DNA from: Thermoactinomyces mirandus
GTDB lineage: Bacteria; Bacillota; Bacilli; Thermoactinomycetales; Thermoactinomycetaceae
Direction of reading: 5' to 3'
Assembly (NCBI RefSeq): GCF_013868055.1
Contig: NZ_JACEOL010000014.1
Location: 1 to 64,000 of the forward strand
DNA: 64,000 nt
Translations under genes and position numbers: made by a program
Part shown: piece after piece, positions 38,487 to 47,720 of the stretch
Position numbering within the stretch: the stretch's first letter is position 1
Layout: every line of letters begins with the position of its first letter
Notes under the pieces: model-generated
Told to the model about the DNA's origin: nothing
The model's input: only the letters and a program-made list of their open reading frames with translations
Database searches by the model: none

Positions 38487-39383
38487 ATGTTCAGGAAAGA
38501 TGCAGTAAAACTGGGAATTGCTCCGATCGGATGGACAAATGATGATCTGCCGGACCTGGGCAAGGAAAACACCTTTGAACAATGCATCAGCGAAATGGCA
38601 CTGGCCGGTTTTACAGGGACAGAAGTAGGAAACAAGTATCCACGCGACACAAAAATACTCAAAAAAGCACTTGAACTGAGAAACATGGAAATTGCCAGCG
38701 CCTGGTTCAGTGCTTTCCTTACTACAAAACCATTTGAGGAAACGGAAAAAGCGTTCATCAGGCATCGCGACTTTTTACATGAAATGGGAGCAAAAGTGAT
38801 TGTTGTCTCTGAACAGGGCCACAGTGTGCAGGGACAGATGGATACACCGGTATTTGACGCTAAACCGCATTTTACCGATGAGGAATGGAAAAGGCTGGCC
38901 GAAGGGCTTGACAAACTCGGAGAACTGGCAAGGGAAAAAAGGATGAAAGTGGTTTACCATCACCATATGGGCACAGGAGTGCAAACAACCGCAGAGATTG
39001 GCAAACTGATGGATATGACCGATGAAAATCTTGTTTTCCTTCTCTATGATACCGGACATCTGTATCTTTCCGGAGAAGACCCAGTTGAAATCCTGAAACG
39101 ATATTTGCCCAGAATCAAGCATGTCCATTTGAAGGATGTTCGGGATCATGTTGCCGCCAAAGTAAAAGAAGAAAAAATGAGTTTCTTAAACGGTGTCCGC
39201 GAAGGTGTATTTACTGTACCGGGGGATGGCAGCATCGATTTCACCGGGATCTTTGAAATCCTGGCCAACTCGGATTATAAAGGATGGCTGCTTGTGGAAG
39301 CGGAACAGGATCCGGCCAAAGCCAACCCGTTTGAATATGCGCTGAGAGCCCGGAGATATATCAGGGAAAAAGCCGGTATATAA
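38487..39383 (+). CDS. iolE: Myo-inosose-2 dehydratase
   Basis: 298 residues of the xylose-isomerase-like TIM barrel family. It dehydrates scyllo-inosose to the diketone used by IolD. Sequence marks are [42 protein letters not shown] and [10 protein letters not shown], which provide metal ligands, and LLVEAEQDP near the C-terminus. ATG follows GGGGG. It completes the enzymes between inosose and the ring-opened acid. Confidence 0.93.
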   Translation: MFRKDAVKLGIAPIGWTNDDLPDLGKENTFEQCISEMALAGFTGTEVGNKYPRDTKILKKALELRNMEIASAWFSAFLTTKPFEETEKAFIRHRDFLHEMGAKVIVVSEQGHSVQGQMDTPVFDAKPHFTDEEWKRLAEGLDKLGELAREKRMKVVYHHHMGTGVQTTAEIGKLMDMTDENLVFLLYDTGHLYLSGEDPVEILKRYLPRIKHVHLKDVRDHVAAKVKEEKMSFLNGVREGVFTVPGDGSIDFTGIFEILANSDYKGWLLVEAEQDPAKANPFEYALRARRYIREKAGI

Positions 39384-39534
39384 ATAGGTTCTATTCATGT
39401 TTGTTTAGTGAGTCTTATGACGGGGTTATCGATGAACCAGGGAACCGGAATCTTTTTCCTTGTTTTTGGAGGCATGCCTGATAACCCTGTCGCAATCCCT
39501 TTACAAAATTATCAGGGGGAAGCGGGTGCCATTC

Positions 39535-40566
39535 ATGGCAAATAAAAAAGTAAAAGTTGGAATTGTCGGCCTGGGTCGCCAGGGTTACCAGCATGCTGAA
39601 AACCTGGCACTCCGGGTTCCTAATTGTGAACTGATTGCAGTCTGCAGTGTTGTGGAAAAAGAAGTGAAAGAAGTACAGGAAAAATGGGGCATTCCTTACG
39701 GCTATGCCGATTACGATGAAATGCTTGAAAACAGGGAACTGGAAGCGATATTTATCGCCTCCCCGTCGGGATTCCATTACGAACAGATCGAAAAAGCACT
39801 GGAAGCAGGATTTCATGTATTCAGCGAGAAGCCGCTCGGACTTTATCTGGAAGAAGCCGAAAAAGTGGAAAAGGCTGTCTCCCGACACCCGGATAAAGTT
39901 TTCATGCTGGGGTTTATGCGGCGCTATGACCGGTCTTATGCAGATGCGAAAAGAATGATTGACAGCGGTGAAATCGGCGAACCGGTTCTGATTCGCTGTT
40001 ATGGATTGGACCCGGCCGGTAAACTGGACAGTTTTCTAAAGTTTGCCCGGGACAATTACAGTGGAGGGCTGTTTCTCGACATGGCCATTCATGATCTCGA
40101 TCTGGCCCGCTGGTATTTGCAGGCGGAGCCTGAGGAAGTTTGGGCGATTGGCGGCAGTTATGCACGTCCGGAATTTGCGGAGTTGGGGGACGCGGAAACA
40201 GGAGCTGCCATGGTACGCTTTTCCGGTAACCGAATCGGAATTTTCGTTGCAGGACGCAACTGTGCACACGGTTACCATATAGAAACCGAAATCATCGGGA
40301 CCAATGGAACCCTTCGCATCGGTACGGTTCCGGAACGCAACCAGGTAATGATCTTTAATGAAACGGGAGCCGTCAAAAAATGTACCGGTGGATTCCTGGA
40401 ACGGTTTGAACAGTCCTACCTGAGTGAAGCGGAAGAATTTATCAATTGTATTCTGGAAAACCGAAAGCCGTCCGTAAACGTTCGGGATGGCGTTGAGTCA
40501 ACCAGACTTGGTTATGCTTGCAAGAAGTCATTTGAAACAGGCAAGCTGGTACGAGTGAAATCATAA
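39535..40566 (+). CDS. iolX: Gfo/Idh/MocA oxidoreductase, probable scyllo-inositol dehydrogenase
   Basis: 343 residues from ATG 39535 (MANKKVKVGIVGLGRQG); the frame is open 25 codons further upstream but without family sequence. Rossmann motif VGIVGLGRQGYQHA, catalytic Lys in FSEKPLG (near 94), active-site segment GGLFLDMAIHDLDLARW. It is related to IolG but distinct. In B. subtilis, IolX and IolW oxidise scyllo-inositol, so a stereoisomer-specific role is the best guess. The ribosome site (AGGGGGA) is unusually far from the ATG. Confidence 0.75.
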   Translation: MANKKVKVGIVGLGRQGYQHAENLALRVPNCELIAVCSVVEKEVKEVQEKWGIPYGYADYDEMLENRELEAIFIASPSGFHYEQIEKALEAGFHVFSEKPLGLYLEEAEKVEKAVSRHPDKVFMLGFMRRYDRSYADAKRMIDSGEIGEPVLIRCYGLDPAGKLDSFLKFARDNYSGGLFLDMAIHDLDLARWYLQAEPEEVWAIGGSYARPEFAELGDAETGAAMVRFSGNRIGIFVAGRNCAHGYHIETEIIGTNGTLRIGTVPERNQVMIFNETGAVKKCTGGFLERFEQSYLSEAEEFINCILENRKPSVNVRDGVESTRLGYACKKSFETGKLVRVKS

Positions 40567-40805
40567 AAGGTTGTCAACCGGAACCGGTTCGTGGCTGCCC
40601 GCATTTTCAGCCTGCAGGAAAGTGCAGGCAATATCTGTCCTGAAACAAAGCCCTGCGGATTCATGCTCCTGGCAGTTCCGGCCGATGCCAGGGACGGTTG
40701 GTTGCAGAATCGATGGATATGTCTGCAAAATATAGCGATATCGTTTAAAATTTGTGATATCTTATATCCAAAAGAGACTAATGATGTTGAAGTGGGGCAA
40801 AGGAC

Positions 40806-41825
40806 ATGAAGGCAACGATTTATGATGTAGCGAAAAAGGCCGGGGTTTCCATTGCGACGGTTTCCAAAGTTATCAACAATAATACCGGCAACATGCGCGA
40901 TTCGACAAAACAACGGGTAAAGAAAGCGATGGAAGAATTGAACTATCATCCTAATGTAATGGCGTCGGCACTCATGGGGAAAGGTACCAAAACAATGGGT
41001 CTTTTGGTTCCGGACATATCCAACCCGTTTTTTTCCGAAATTGCAAAAACAATTGAAGACAGGGCACATGAAAAAGGTTACAGTGTCATCATGTGCAGTA
41101 CAGATGAAAACGAGGAAAAAGAAAAAAAGAATGTTGAACTTTTACAGAACAAGCTTGTAGACGGATTTATTGTAAGTTCAACATACAGTGATAAAAGCAT
41201 TCTGCAGGATTTGATCAGAAACGGGGTGCCTGTAGTGATGCTGACACAGGATGATCCCGCCATGGATGTATCCAAGGTGTTTGTGGACGACTTTAAAGGC
41301 GGGTATGAAGCAACGATTCACCATTTGCAGAATGGCCATCACAACATTGCGATTATCAGTGAACAATTGGCCCTTGCCAGCGTCAAACGGACGGAAGGAT
41401 ACTTGCAAGCTCTCAAAACCTATGGAATCCGGCCAAGACAGGAGTATATAGTCAGAACGAGAGGCAAAATTGCCAATGGAATCAAGGCTTTTGACAATCT
41501 GTTTCAGTTACCCGAACCGCCTACCGCGATTTTTGCCTGCAATGACCAGCTGGCGATCGGTGTAATGTTGGGAGCCAAGGAGAGAGGAATCAGAATTCCT
41601 GACCAGCTGTCCCTGATTGGTTTTGATGATACCATTCTGGCAACGGCAACCTATCCGCGCTTAACCACGGTTGCCCAGCCAATCGCCAGGATGGGAAAAA
41701 CAGTGGTAAATCTTTTAATAGAAGAAATCCAACTTGGCCATTCCAGGAAAGAACGCATCCTGTACAATCCCCAATTGATTATTCGGGAAACGACAGGCAA
41801 AGCTCCGAAAGTTGAGACAAACTGA
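40806..41825 (+). CDS. LacI-family regulator of the inositol locus
   Basis: 339 residues. The N-terminal helix-turn-helix reads YDVAKKAGVSIATVSKVIN followed by a hinge helix (PNVMASALMGKGTKTMGLL). The sugar-binding core includes VPDISNPFFSEIAK, CNDQLAIGVMLGA and GFDDTILATATYPRLTTV. It lies inside the iol cluster. Four TTAAGCGCTTT palindromes in that cluster have the central CG typical of LacI-family operators, so I infer it represses the cluster and responds to an inositol intermediate. No DeoR-type IolR is present in this window. Confidence 0.88.
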   Translation: MKATIYDVAKKAGVSIATVSKVINNNTGNMRDSTKQRVKKAMEELNYHPNVMASALMGKGTKTMGLLVPDISNPFFSEIAKTIEDRAHEKGYSVIMCSTDENEEKEKKNVELLQNKLVDGFIVSSTYSDKSILQDLIRNGVPVVMLTQDDPAMDVSKVFVDDFKGGYEATIHHLQNGHHNIAIISEQLALASVKRTEGYLQALKTYGIRPRQEYIVRTRGKIANGIKAFDNLFQLPEPPTAIFACNDQLAIGVMLGAKERGIRIPDQLSLIGFDDTILATATYPRLTTVAQPIARMGKTVVNLLIEEIQLGHSRKERILYNPQLIIRETTGKAPKVETN

Positions 41826-41921
41826 TTTGCTTCTGCTCATAAACCGGGCAAATAAAAGTTTCGGCAAGTTCATTGCCGTGGTCAGGATGGACGCAGTTTA
41901 TGGATAGACAGGAGACTTAAT

Positions 41922-42782
41922 ATGCCACTTGTATCAATGAAAGAGATTGTCCAGAGAGCGAAAGAAGATCATTATGCGGTCGGTCATTATAACCTGAATT
42001 CCCTGTTATGGGCGATTCCGATTTTGCAGGCGGCCGAAGAAGAGCGCGCCCCAGTCATTCTGGCGTCGTCTGACCGTCTCGTCGATGATTTGGGTGGATT
42101 TCGCGCCATTGCTGCAGTCATCAGGGAATTCATTAGGGAAATGTCGGTCACCATTCCGGTTGTCTTGCATCTTGATCATGGACAAAGTGTGGACAGATGC
42201 AAGTATGCGATTGAAGCCGGCTATACTTCGGTAATGATTGATGGCTCAAGATATCCGATTGATGAAAATATTGCCATGACCAGGGAAGTAACGGAATATG
42301 CCCGGCTGTACGAAGTTTCAGTGGAAGCGGAAGTAGGGACTGTCGGCGGTTCGGAAGACGGGCTGGAGACCCGTGTTCGATATGCCGATCCCACAGAATG
42401 TCTGCGAATGGTGAAAGAAGCGAATATCGACGCTCTGGCAGCGGCACTGGGTTCTGTTCACGGACCATACCGGGGTAAACCCATGCTCAATTTTGAAAGA
42501 ATGAAAGAGATTTCCGAACTGACCGATATTCCGCTGGTATTGCATGGCGGTTCGGGGATCCCGGATGATCAAATCCAAAGGGCGATCCGGCTGGGGCATG
42601 CCAAAATCAATGTAAATACAGAATGTGCCCAGGCCTGGACCAATGCGGTACGGGATTTCCTGGCAGATGAAAATAACCGTAATGTTTATGAACCTCGGGT
42701 TATTCTAAAGCCGGCCAATGAGGCGCTCAAACAGGCAGTAAAAGAAAAAATCAATCTGTTCGGGACTGGTCACCGGTATTAA
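41922..42782 (+). CDS. iolJ: 6-phospho-5-dehydro-2-deoxy-D-gluconate aldolase
   Basis: 286 residues of the class II (zinc) fructose-bisphosphate aldolase family. Catalytic and zinc-binding residues are in VLHLDHGQSVDRC, EAEVGTVGGSEDG, ALGSVHGPYRG and LVLHGGSGIPDDQI. In this cluster it should be IolJ, cleaving the phosphorylated deoxygluconate to dihydroxyacetone phosphate and malonate semialdehyde. A glycolytic or tagatose bisphosphate aldolase cannot be excluded from sequence alone. The last gene of the iol cluster; a terminator starts at its stop codon. Confidence 0.85.
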   Translation: MPLVSMKEIVQRAKEDHYAVGHYNLNSLLWAIPILQAAEEERAPVILASSDRLVDDLGGFRAIAAVIREFIREMSVTIPVVLHLDHGQSVDRCKYAIEAGYTSVMIDGSRYPIDENIAMTREVTEYARLYEVSVEAEVGTVGGSEDGLETRVRYADPTECLRMVKEANIDALAAALGSVHGPYRGKPMLNFERMKEISELTDIPLVLHGGSGIPDDQIQRAIRLGHAKINVNTECAQAWTNAVRDFLADENNRNVYEPRVILKPANEALKQAVKEKINLFGTGHRY

Positions 42783-42806
42783 AGGGATGTAGCAAGCATC
42801 CCTTTA
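42780..42806 (+). terminator. Terminator at the end of iolJ
   Basis: TAAAGGGATG (42780-42789, including the stop codon) pairs with CATCCCTTTA (42797-42806) in a perfect 10-bp stem. The following AATATAATTT is a weak U-tract. Confidence 0.6.
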
Positions 42807-42857
42807 AATATAATTTATGAACAAAACCATGTCTCAACTGAAATTCCATTGATATTT

Positions 42858-42880
42858 GAGCCGCTTGTGGGCTCTTTTTT
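42858..42880 (+). terminator. Second terminator downstream of iolJ
   Basis: GAGCC (42858-42862) pairs with GGCTC (42870-42874), followed by TTTTTT (42875-42880). Confidence 0.65.
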
Positions 42881-43101
42881 ATTTCAAGGGAATTAATACC
42901 AGGAGTGAAATCTCCTATTTGAAAAAGATTTATGTCATTTTTGGAGAAAATTGGAGGTATGCATCAAAAAGTTTTCTTTTTCATTTCTCCGGTTATTTAT
43001 GCTGCCTTGCATCTGCAAAAATCCATGATCGCTCTGCAAGCAATGCCTCCATCCCCTGACCGGAAAATCGCTTCCTGTTGCTTGTGATTACAAAAGATTA
43101 G
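42881..43101. other. Spacer before the nifJ relic
   Basis: No gene seen. Several short plus-strand frames lack ribosome sites. The region separates the iol terminators from the relic cassette. Confidence 0.4.
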
Positions 43102-43366
43102 TACAGATAAATCAAAAATGACTAACAGATATATAACAGATCTTGGTTGCTAGAAAATTATAATTAATTGTAATAAATAATCCATAAATATGCTAATAAC
43201 AAAAAAACGTTTATAAAATAAGGTTTTCGCAATTTGTATATAAACTGTAAAATATATTGTGCTATAATTCTCATAGAGTAGCTTGAAAGCTACTGTTATA
43301 ACAACAAATATTAAATATTATATAACAGTGCTCAAGTCAAGTGGATTTATCTATGGGGTTTTCATT
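43102..43366 (+). promoter_or_regulatory. nifJ upstream region: diverged duplicate of the adhE promoter and leader
   Basis: This region aligns with 47558-47828 upstream of adhE. Shared blocks include TATATAACAGA, GCTAGAAAA, GTATATAAA and ATATTGTG-TATAATTC. The Rex-like palindrome is degraded to TTGTGCTATAATTCTCAT, still holding TATAAT (43263-43268). A leader hairpin ACTGTTATA/TATAACAGT (43292-43300 and 43321-43329) is kept. If still active it would be the promoter of nifJ. Confidence 0.8.
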
Positions 43367-43454
43367 ATGGAGAATGTGACGGCCAAATCCGCTGTTGATC
43401 ATGCCATGGTTATGGTGGGGTCGTCTATGCTCCGGTGTCAAAAGGGCCAGGAAT
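43367..43454 (+). pseudogene. adhE 5' remnant
   Basis: ATG at 43367 begins a 29-codon frame that aligns with the first 35 or so codons of adhE at 47829. Shared segments are GTGACG, TTGATCA-GCCA-GG, ATGGTGG--CGTCT-TGCTCC and CAAAAGG-CCAGGA, with one deletion of about 12 bases. The frame ends at a TGA, where the similarity switches abruptly to the middle of pflB. Confidence 0.85.
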
Positions 43455-43742
43455 GATCGGTTAATTGAAGAGAGAAAAAAAGGCATGGACGTTTTGTAAA
43501 CGGATGCAATGACCGAAGAAGTTTCTCATGACCGGGAAGAAATGACAAAGCACAATCCGTGCCCTTGGCGGGTTGAAAGAATGGGGCGCCCCCTGTACGG
43601 CTATGATATTTCCGGATGCCGTAGATCATGCGGAAAATGCCTGCAATTGACGTTTCGTGTAACCGGTTATGCGGTTAACTTCATCGGGTTGACAAGAGAA
43701 CGACAGGGAGATGTCATTGAACTTTCCACGAACGGATCCTGA
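43455..43742 (+). pseudogene. pflB remnant with two fused segments
   Basis: Bases 43455-43615 align with pflB 51132-51289 (residues about 183-235). Bases 43615-43742 align with pflB 52683-52813 (residues about 700-742). A stop codon (TAA at 43497-43499) interrupts the first part. An open frame of 77 codons from ATG 43509 keeps the glycyl-radical motif RVTGYAVNF (Gly53 of that frame) but ends in ELSTNGS instead of the PFL C-terminus. This is a twice-deleted copy. A small glycyl-radical protein of the YfiD/GrcA sort is a remote alternative. Confidence 0.88.
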
Positions 43743-43774
43743 ATTACCCTTAGCTCTTACTGGAGGTATTTGAA

Positions 43775-46700
43775 ATGCAGAAAAACATGAAGACCATGGA
43801 CGGAACAAAGGCAGCAGCATATGCGTCTTATGCATTTACCGACTGTGCCTGCATTTATCCGATCACGCCATCTTCACCAATGGCGGAATATGTTGATGAA
43901 TGGGCCGCCCAGGGCAAGAAAAACATTTACGGACAAATTGTAAAGGTCGTAGAAATGCAGTCAGAGGCAGGAGCAGCCTCCGCTCTTCACGGCACCCTGG
44001 CGTCAGGAGCACTGGGGACTACCTATACTGCTTCGCAGGGTTTAATGTTAATGATTCCCAACCTTTACAAAATCGCCGGCGAACTTATGCCGGGCGTGAT
44101 CCATGTGGCCGCCCGTGCTCTGTCTACCCATGCCTTGAGCATTTTCGGAGACCATTCCGACGTCATGAGCTGCCGCATGACCGGTTTTGCCATGCTGGCC
44201 AGCAGCAATGTGCAGGAAGTGATGGACCTTGGCGCGATCGCCCATCTTGCGTCCATTAAGTCAAGAGTGCCCTTTATGCATTTTTTTGACGGATTCAGAA
44301 CATCTCACGAGCAGCAGAAAATCGAAGTCCTTGACTATGAGGATTTGGCAGAACTTGTTGACTGGGAGGCGGTCAAGTCTTTCAGAAGCAGAGGCCTGAA
44401 TCCTGAACATCCGATTATCAGGGGTACTGCCCAAAACCCGGATATCTATTTTCAGGCCAGGGAAGCCAACAACGTGTATTATGAGGCGGTACCTGACATT
44501 GTATACGAATACATGCAGTATATCAGCCGTCTGACCGGAAGGGAGTACTTGCCTTTCAATTACTATGGCGCGGAAGATGCAGAAGATATCATTGTTTCTA
44601 TTGGATCTTCGTGCGATACCATCGAAGAGACAGTCGATTACCTGACTGCCAGGGGAGAAAAAGTAGGGGTTATTAAAGTTCATCTCTACAGGCCCTTCTC
44701 CAACAAATACTTCTTTAAAGTCCTTCCCGGGACTGTAAAGAGGATTGCCGTACTGGACCGTACAAAAGAGCCGGGTTCCCTTGGCGAACCATTGCTTGAG
44801 GATGTGAAGACCCTCTTTCATGATGTGGAAGAGAGACCACTGATTATTGGCGGTCGTTACGGCCTCGGTTCAAAAGAACTCCTGCCGTCCGACATCATCG
44901 CTGTTTTTGACAACCTGAGGTCGGCCCGTCCGAAAAAGAGGTTTACCGTCGGAATCACTGACGACGTCACGCATCTCTCCTTGCCACGGGCTGAACATAT
45001 TGAGACAACACCAGAAGGAACGATCCAGTGCAAGTTCTATGGCATGGGTTCCGATGGCACGGTTGGGGCCAACAAGCAGTCGGTCAAAATCATCGGTGAT
45101 ACCACAGATCTGTATGTCCAGGCCTATTTCTCCTACGATTCCAAGAAGTCCGGCGGCTATACCGTTTCACATCTGCGTTTTGGCAAGAAACCGATCAAAT
45201 CGCCTTACCTGATTACGGGTGCCGACTTTGTTTCCTGCAGCAACCAGTCTTATATCAATACCCTGGACATGTTAACCGGTCTCAAGAAAGGCGGTACTTT
45301 CCTTCTCAACTGCGTCTGGAAGCCGGAGAAACTGGATAAAAAACTGCCGGCATCCGTCAAGAGGTATATCGCCGAAAACGACATCAATTTCTATATCATC
45401 AATGCTGTGGATATTGCCAGAGACATTGGACTGGGCAACCGGACCAACATGATCATGCAATCCGCTTTCTTTAAACTGGTCAATGTAATTCCTCTGGAAG
45501 ATGCTGTAAAAGAGTTGAAACGTACTATTAAAGAGACTTACGGCCACAAGGGTGACAGGGTAGTAAACTTGAACTACACTGCGGTCGACAAGGGGATTGA
45601 ATCCCTGATCAGGATCGATGTACCGGCTGACTGGGCAAAAGCAGTTGACGAACCTGTATCCGACAAACAAGCGCCGGAGTTCATCAGGAGCGTGCTGCAG
45701 GTTATGAACAGGCTGGAAGGAGACAAGCTCCCGGTAAGCACCTTCAAAGGAAGGGAGGACGGTTCTTTCCCGGTGGGTACTTCCAGGTACGAAAAGCGTG
45801 GTGTGGCCGGATTTGTTCCCGAGTGGATCCTGGAGAACTGCATCCAGTGCAACCAATGCTCTGTCGTTTGCTCTCACGCAGCCATCAGGCCGTTTCTTTT
45901 GAATGAAGAGGAAGTAAAAAATGCCCCGGCATCTTTCGAAACCAGGCCGGCTGTTGGCAAGGAGCTTGCTGGCCTGCATTACCGCATCCAGGTAAGTCCA
46001 TACGACTGCATGGGATGCGGGGTCTGTGTTGAAACCTGCCCCTCCAGGGAAAAAGCCCTGGTTATGAAGCCGATTGATACCCAGAGGGCGCAATCCGAAA
46101 ACTGGGATTATGCGATGACCGTTTCCGTAAAGGATAACCGGCACAACAGGTTTAGTGTCAAGGGCAGCCAGTTTGCCCAACCGCTGCTGGAGTTTTCCGG
46201 CGCTTGCGGCGGATGCCCGGAAACTTCCTACGCCAAGCTGGTTACCCAGTTGTTCGGGGAGAGGATGATTGTGGCCAATGCCACTGGTTGTTCATCCATC
46301 TGGGGTGCCAGCGCCCCATCCATGCCTTATTGCACCAATAACGAGGGCAAGGGGCCTGCCTGGACCAGCGGGCTGTTTGAAGATAATGCCGAGTACGGCT
46401 ATGGAATCTATCTCGGAATCCAGCAGCAGAGGGAGCGTATCGCTGAGTTGATGAAGGAAGCCTTGTCAATGGACGTTTCGCCAGTTTTGAAAGAGGCGTT
46501 CCAGCAGTGGCTGGATGGCAGGGATGATGCGAAAGCTTCGAAAGCTGCCACGGATAAGATGCTGCCTCTGCTGGAAGGACAGGACAATCCTGTACTCAGG
46601 CAGATTTACGGCATGAAGGATCACCTGATCAAAAAGTCTGTCTGGATCTTTGGGGGTGACGGCTGGGCTTATGATATCGGCTACGGTGGTCTTGATCACG

Positions 46701-47284
46701 TACTGGCATCCAATGCCGATGTAAACGTGCTGGTTTTTGATACGGAGGTTTACTCAAATACAGGCGGTCAGGCATCCAAATCCACACCGGCTGCTGCCAT
46801 TGCCAAGTTTGCATCCTCCGGCAAGCGTACCAGGAAGAAAGACCTCGGTGCTATGGCCATGACCTACGGTTATGTTTACGTGGCCCAGATTGGTATGGGA
46901 GCCAACATGAACCAGGCTTTGAAAGCGATCAGGGAAGCCGAGGCTTACAAAGGACCATCCTTGATCATAGCCTATTCTCCATGTATCAACCATGGTCTGA
47001 AAGGCGGGATGAGCAGAGCCCAGGCAGAGATCAGCGATGCTGTCAAAGTGGGTTACTGGAGTCTTTACAGATACAATCCGGATCTCAAAAAGGAAGGCAA
47101 AAATCCTTTTAAAATGGATTCCAGGGAACCGGATTTCACGGCTTTCAAGGACTTCCTGATGGGCGAGGTACGCTATGCCTCTTTGGCGAAGCAGTACCCT
47201 GAGCAGGCAGAAGAACTGTTCGAAAAAACCATGCAAGACGCAAAGGAAAGGTATGAATTTTACAAGCGTCTTTCTCAAGGCTGA
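43775..47284 (+). CDS. nifJ: Pyruvate:ferredoxin (flavodoxin) oxidoreductase
   Basis: 1169 residues, the single-chain homodimeric PFOR. It cleaves pyruvate with CoA to acetyl-CoA and CO2, reducing ferredoxin or flavodoxin. The N-terminal domain has YPITPSSPMAEYVDEW and EMQSEAGAASALHGTLASGA. Two 4Fe-4S motifs are CIQCNQCSVVC (about 689) and CMGCGVCVETC (about 745). The proximal cluster/ThDP domain has CGGCPE (about 811), GDGWAYDIGYGGLDH (about 961) and NTGGQASKSTP. Start ATG after GGAGG. Arginine is mostly AGG here, unlike the CGN-rich neighbours adhE and pflB, suggesting lateral transfer. It is preceded by the adhE-pflB relic and ends at a strong terminator. Confidence 0.96.
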   Translation: MQKNMKTMDGTKAAAYASYAFTDCACIYPITPSSPMAEYVDEWAAQGKKNIYGQIVKVVEMQSEAGAASALHGTLASGALGTTYTASQGLMLMIPNLYKIAGELMPGVIHVAARALSTHALSIFGDHSDVMSCRMTGFAMLASSNVQEVMDLGAIAHLASIKSRVPFMHFFDGFRTSHEQQKIEVLDYEDLAELVDWEAVKSFRSRGLNPEHPIIRGTAQNPDIYFQAREANNVYYEAVPDIVYEYMQYISRLTGREYLPFNYYGAEDAEDIIVSIGSSCDTIEETVDYLTARGEKVGVIKVHLYRPFSNKYFFKVLPGTVKRIAVLDRTKEPGSLGEPLLEDVKTLFHDVEERPLIIGGRYGLGSKELLPSDIIAVFDNLRSARPKKRFTVGITDDVTHLSLPRAEHIETTPEGTIQCKFYGMGSDGTVGANKQSVKIIGDTTDLYVQAYFSYDSKKSGGYTVSHLRFGKKPIKSPYLITGADFVSCSNQSYINTLDMLTGLKKGGTFLLNCVWKPEKLDKKLPASVKRYIAENDINFYIINAVDIARDIGLGNRTNMIMQSAFFKLVNVIPLEDAVKELKRTIKETYGHKGDRVVNLNYTAVDKGIESLIRIDVPADWAKAVDEPVSDKQAPEFIRSVLQVMNRLEGDKLPVSTFKGREDGSFPVGTSRYEKRGVAGFVPEWILENCIQCNQCSVVCSHAAIRPFLLNEEEVKNAPASFETRPAVGKELAGLHYRIQVSPYDCMGCGVCVETCPSREKALVMKPIDTQRAQSENWDYAMTVSVKDNRHNRFSVKGSQFAQPLLEFSGACGGCPETSYAKLVTQLFGERMIVANATGCSSIWGASAPSMPYCTNNEGKGPAWTSGLFEDNAEYGYGIYLGIQQQRERIAELMKEALSMDVSPVLKEAFQQWLDGRDDAKASKAATDKMLPLLEGQDNPVLRQIYGMKDHLIKKSVWIFGGDGWAYDIGYGGLDHVLASNADVNVLVFDTEVYSNTGGQASKSTPAAAIAKFASSGKRTRKKDLGAMAMTYGYVYVAQIGMGANMNQALKAIREAEAYKGPSLIIAYSPCINHGLKGGMSRAQAEISDAVKVGYWSLYRYNPDLKKEGKNPFKMDSREPDFTAFKDFLMGEVRYASLAKQYPEQAEELFEKTMQDAKERYEFYKRLSQG

Positions 47285-47303
47285 CAACCGACTATTCCGG
47301 CAG

Positions 47304-47337
47304 GGCTCCCGGATCTGACAGATCCGGGAGCCTTTTT
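47304..47337 (+). terminator. Strong terminator after nifJ
   Basis: GGCTCCCGGATC (47304-47315) pairs perfectly with GATCCGGGAGCC (47321-47332), five-base loop, then TTTTT. Confidence 0.92.
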
Positions 47338-47557
47338 GCTTTGTCTGATTGTCTTGATGGATTAAATATGCAAAATCGCGATTAAGCGAAGACAAGCAAG
47401 TTTAACTCAGATCTTTAAGAGGTCAGACCAATAACTGCGAAGGATGCTGACCTGAAAAGGGACCTGTGAGCCCCTTGCTTGTAATTGAATATAGTCGTAT
47501 AGACGCAGAGGCTGTTAAATAGTTGCCAATAAAAAGGAGCCTGACAACAAAAGTTGA
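47338..47557. other. Spacer between nifJ terminator and adhE promoter
   Basis: No gene seen. A 7-bp inverted repeat AGGTCAG/CTGACCT (around 47420-47453) has no U-tract. Confidence 0.4.
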
Positions 47558-47664
47558 TACAGGTGGATCAAAATTGACCAACATATATATAACAGAGCAC
47601 ACACGATTGTTGGTCGCTAGAAAAAACAACTAACTTTGATAAATAGTTCACAAATATTTAACCC

Positions 47665-47678
47665 GTAAAACGCTTACA
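47665..47678 (+). promoter_or_regulatory. cre-like site upstream of adhE
   Basis: GTAAAACGCTTACA matches 12 of 14 positions of the cre consensus TGWAANCGNTNWCA. It lies about 50 bases upstream of the -10 region, so CcpA could act here. The relic copy before nifJ has lost much of it. Confidence 0.4.
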
Positions 47679-47720
47679 AAACAGAGTTTTTTTGTTTTTA
47701 GTATATAAAGCAGAGATATA

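Noticed and set aside
42856-43059. 67-codon plus-strand ORF before the nifJ relic
   Set aside because: It starts inside a terminator hairpin, has no ribosome site and no protein-like motif.
45272-46180. 302-codon minus-strand ORF opposite nifJ
   Set aside because: Antisense shadow of a strongly conserved gene; no ribosome site or family.
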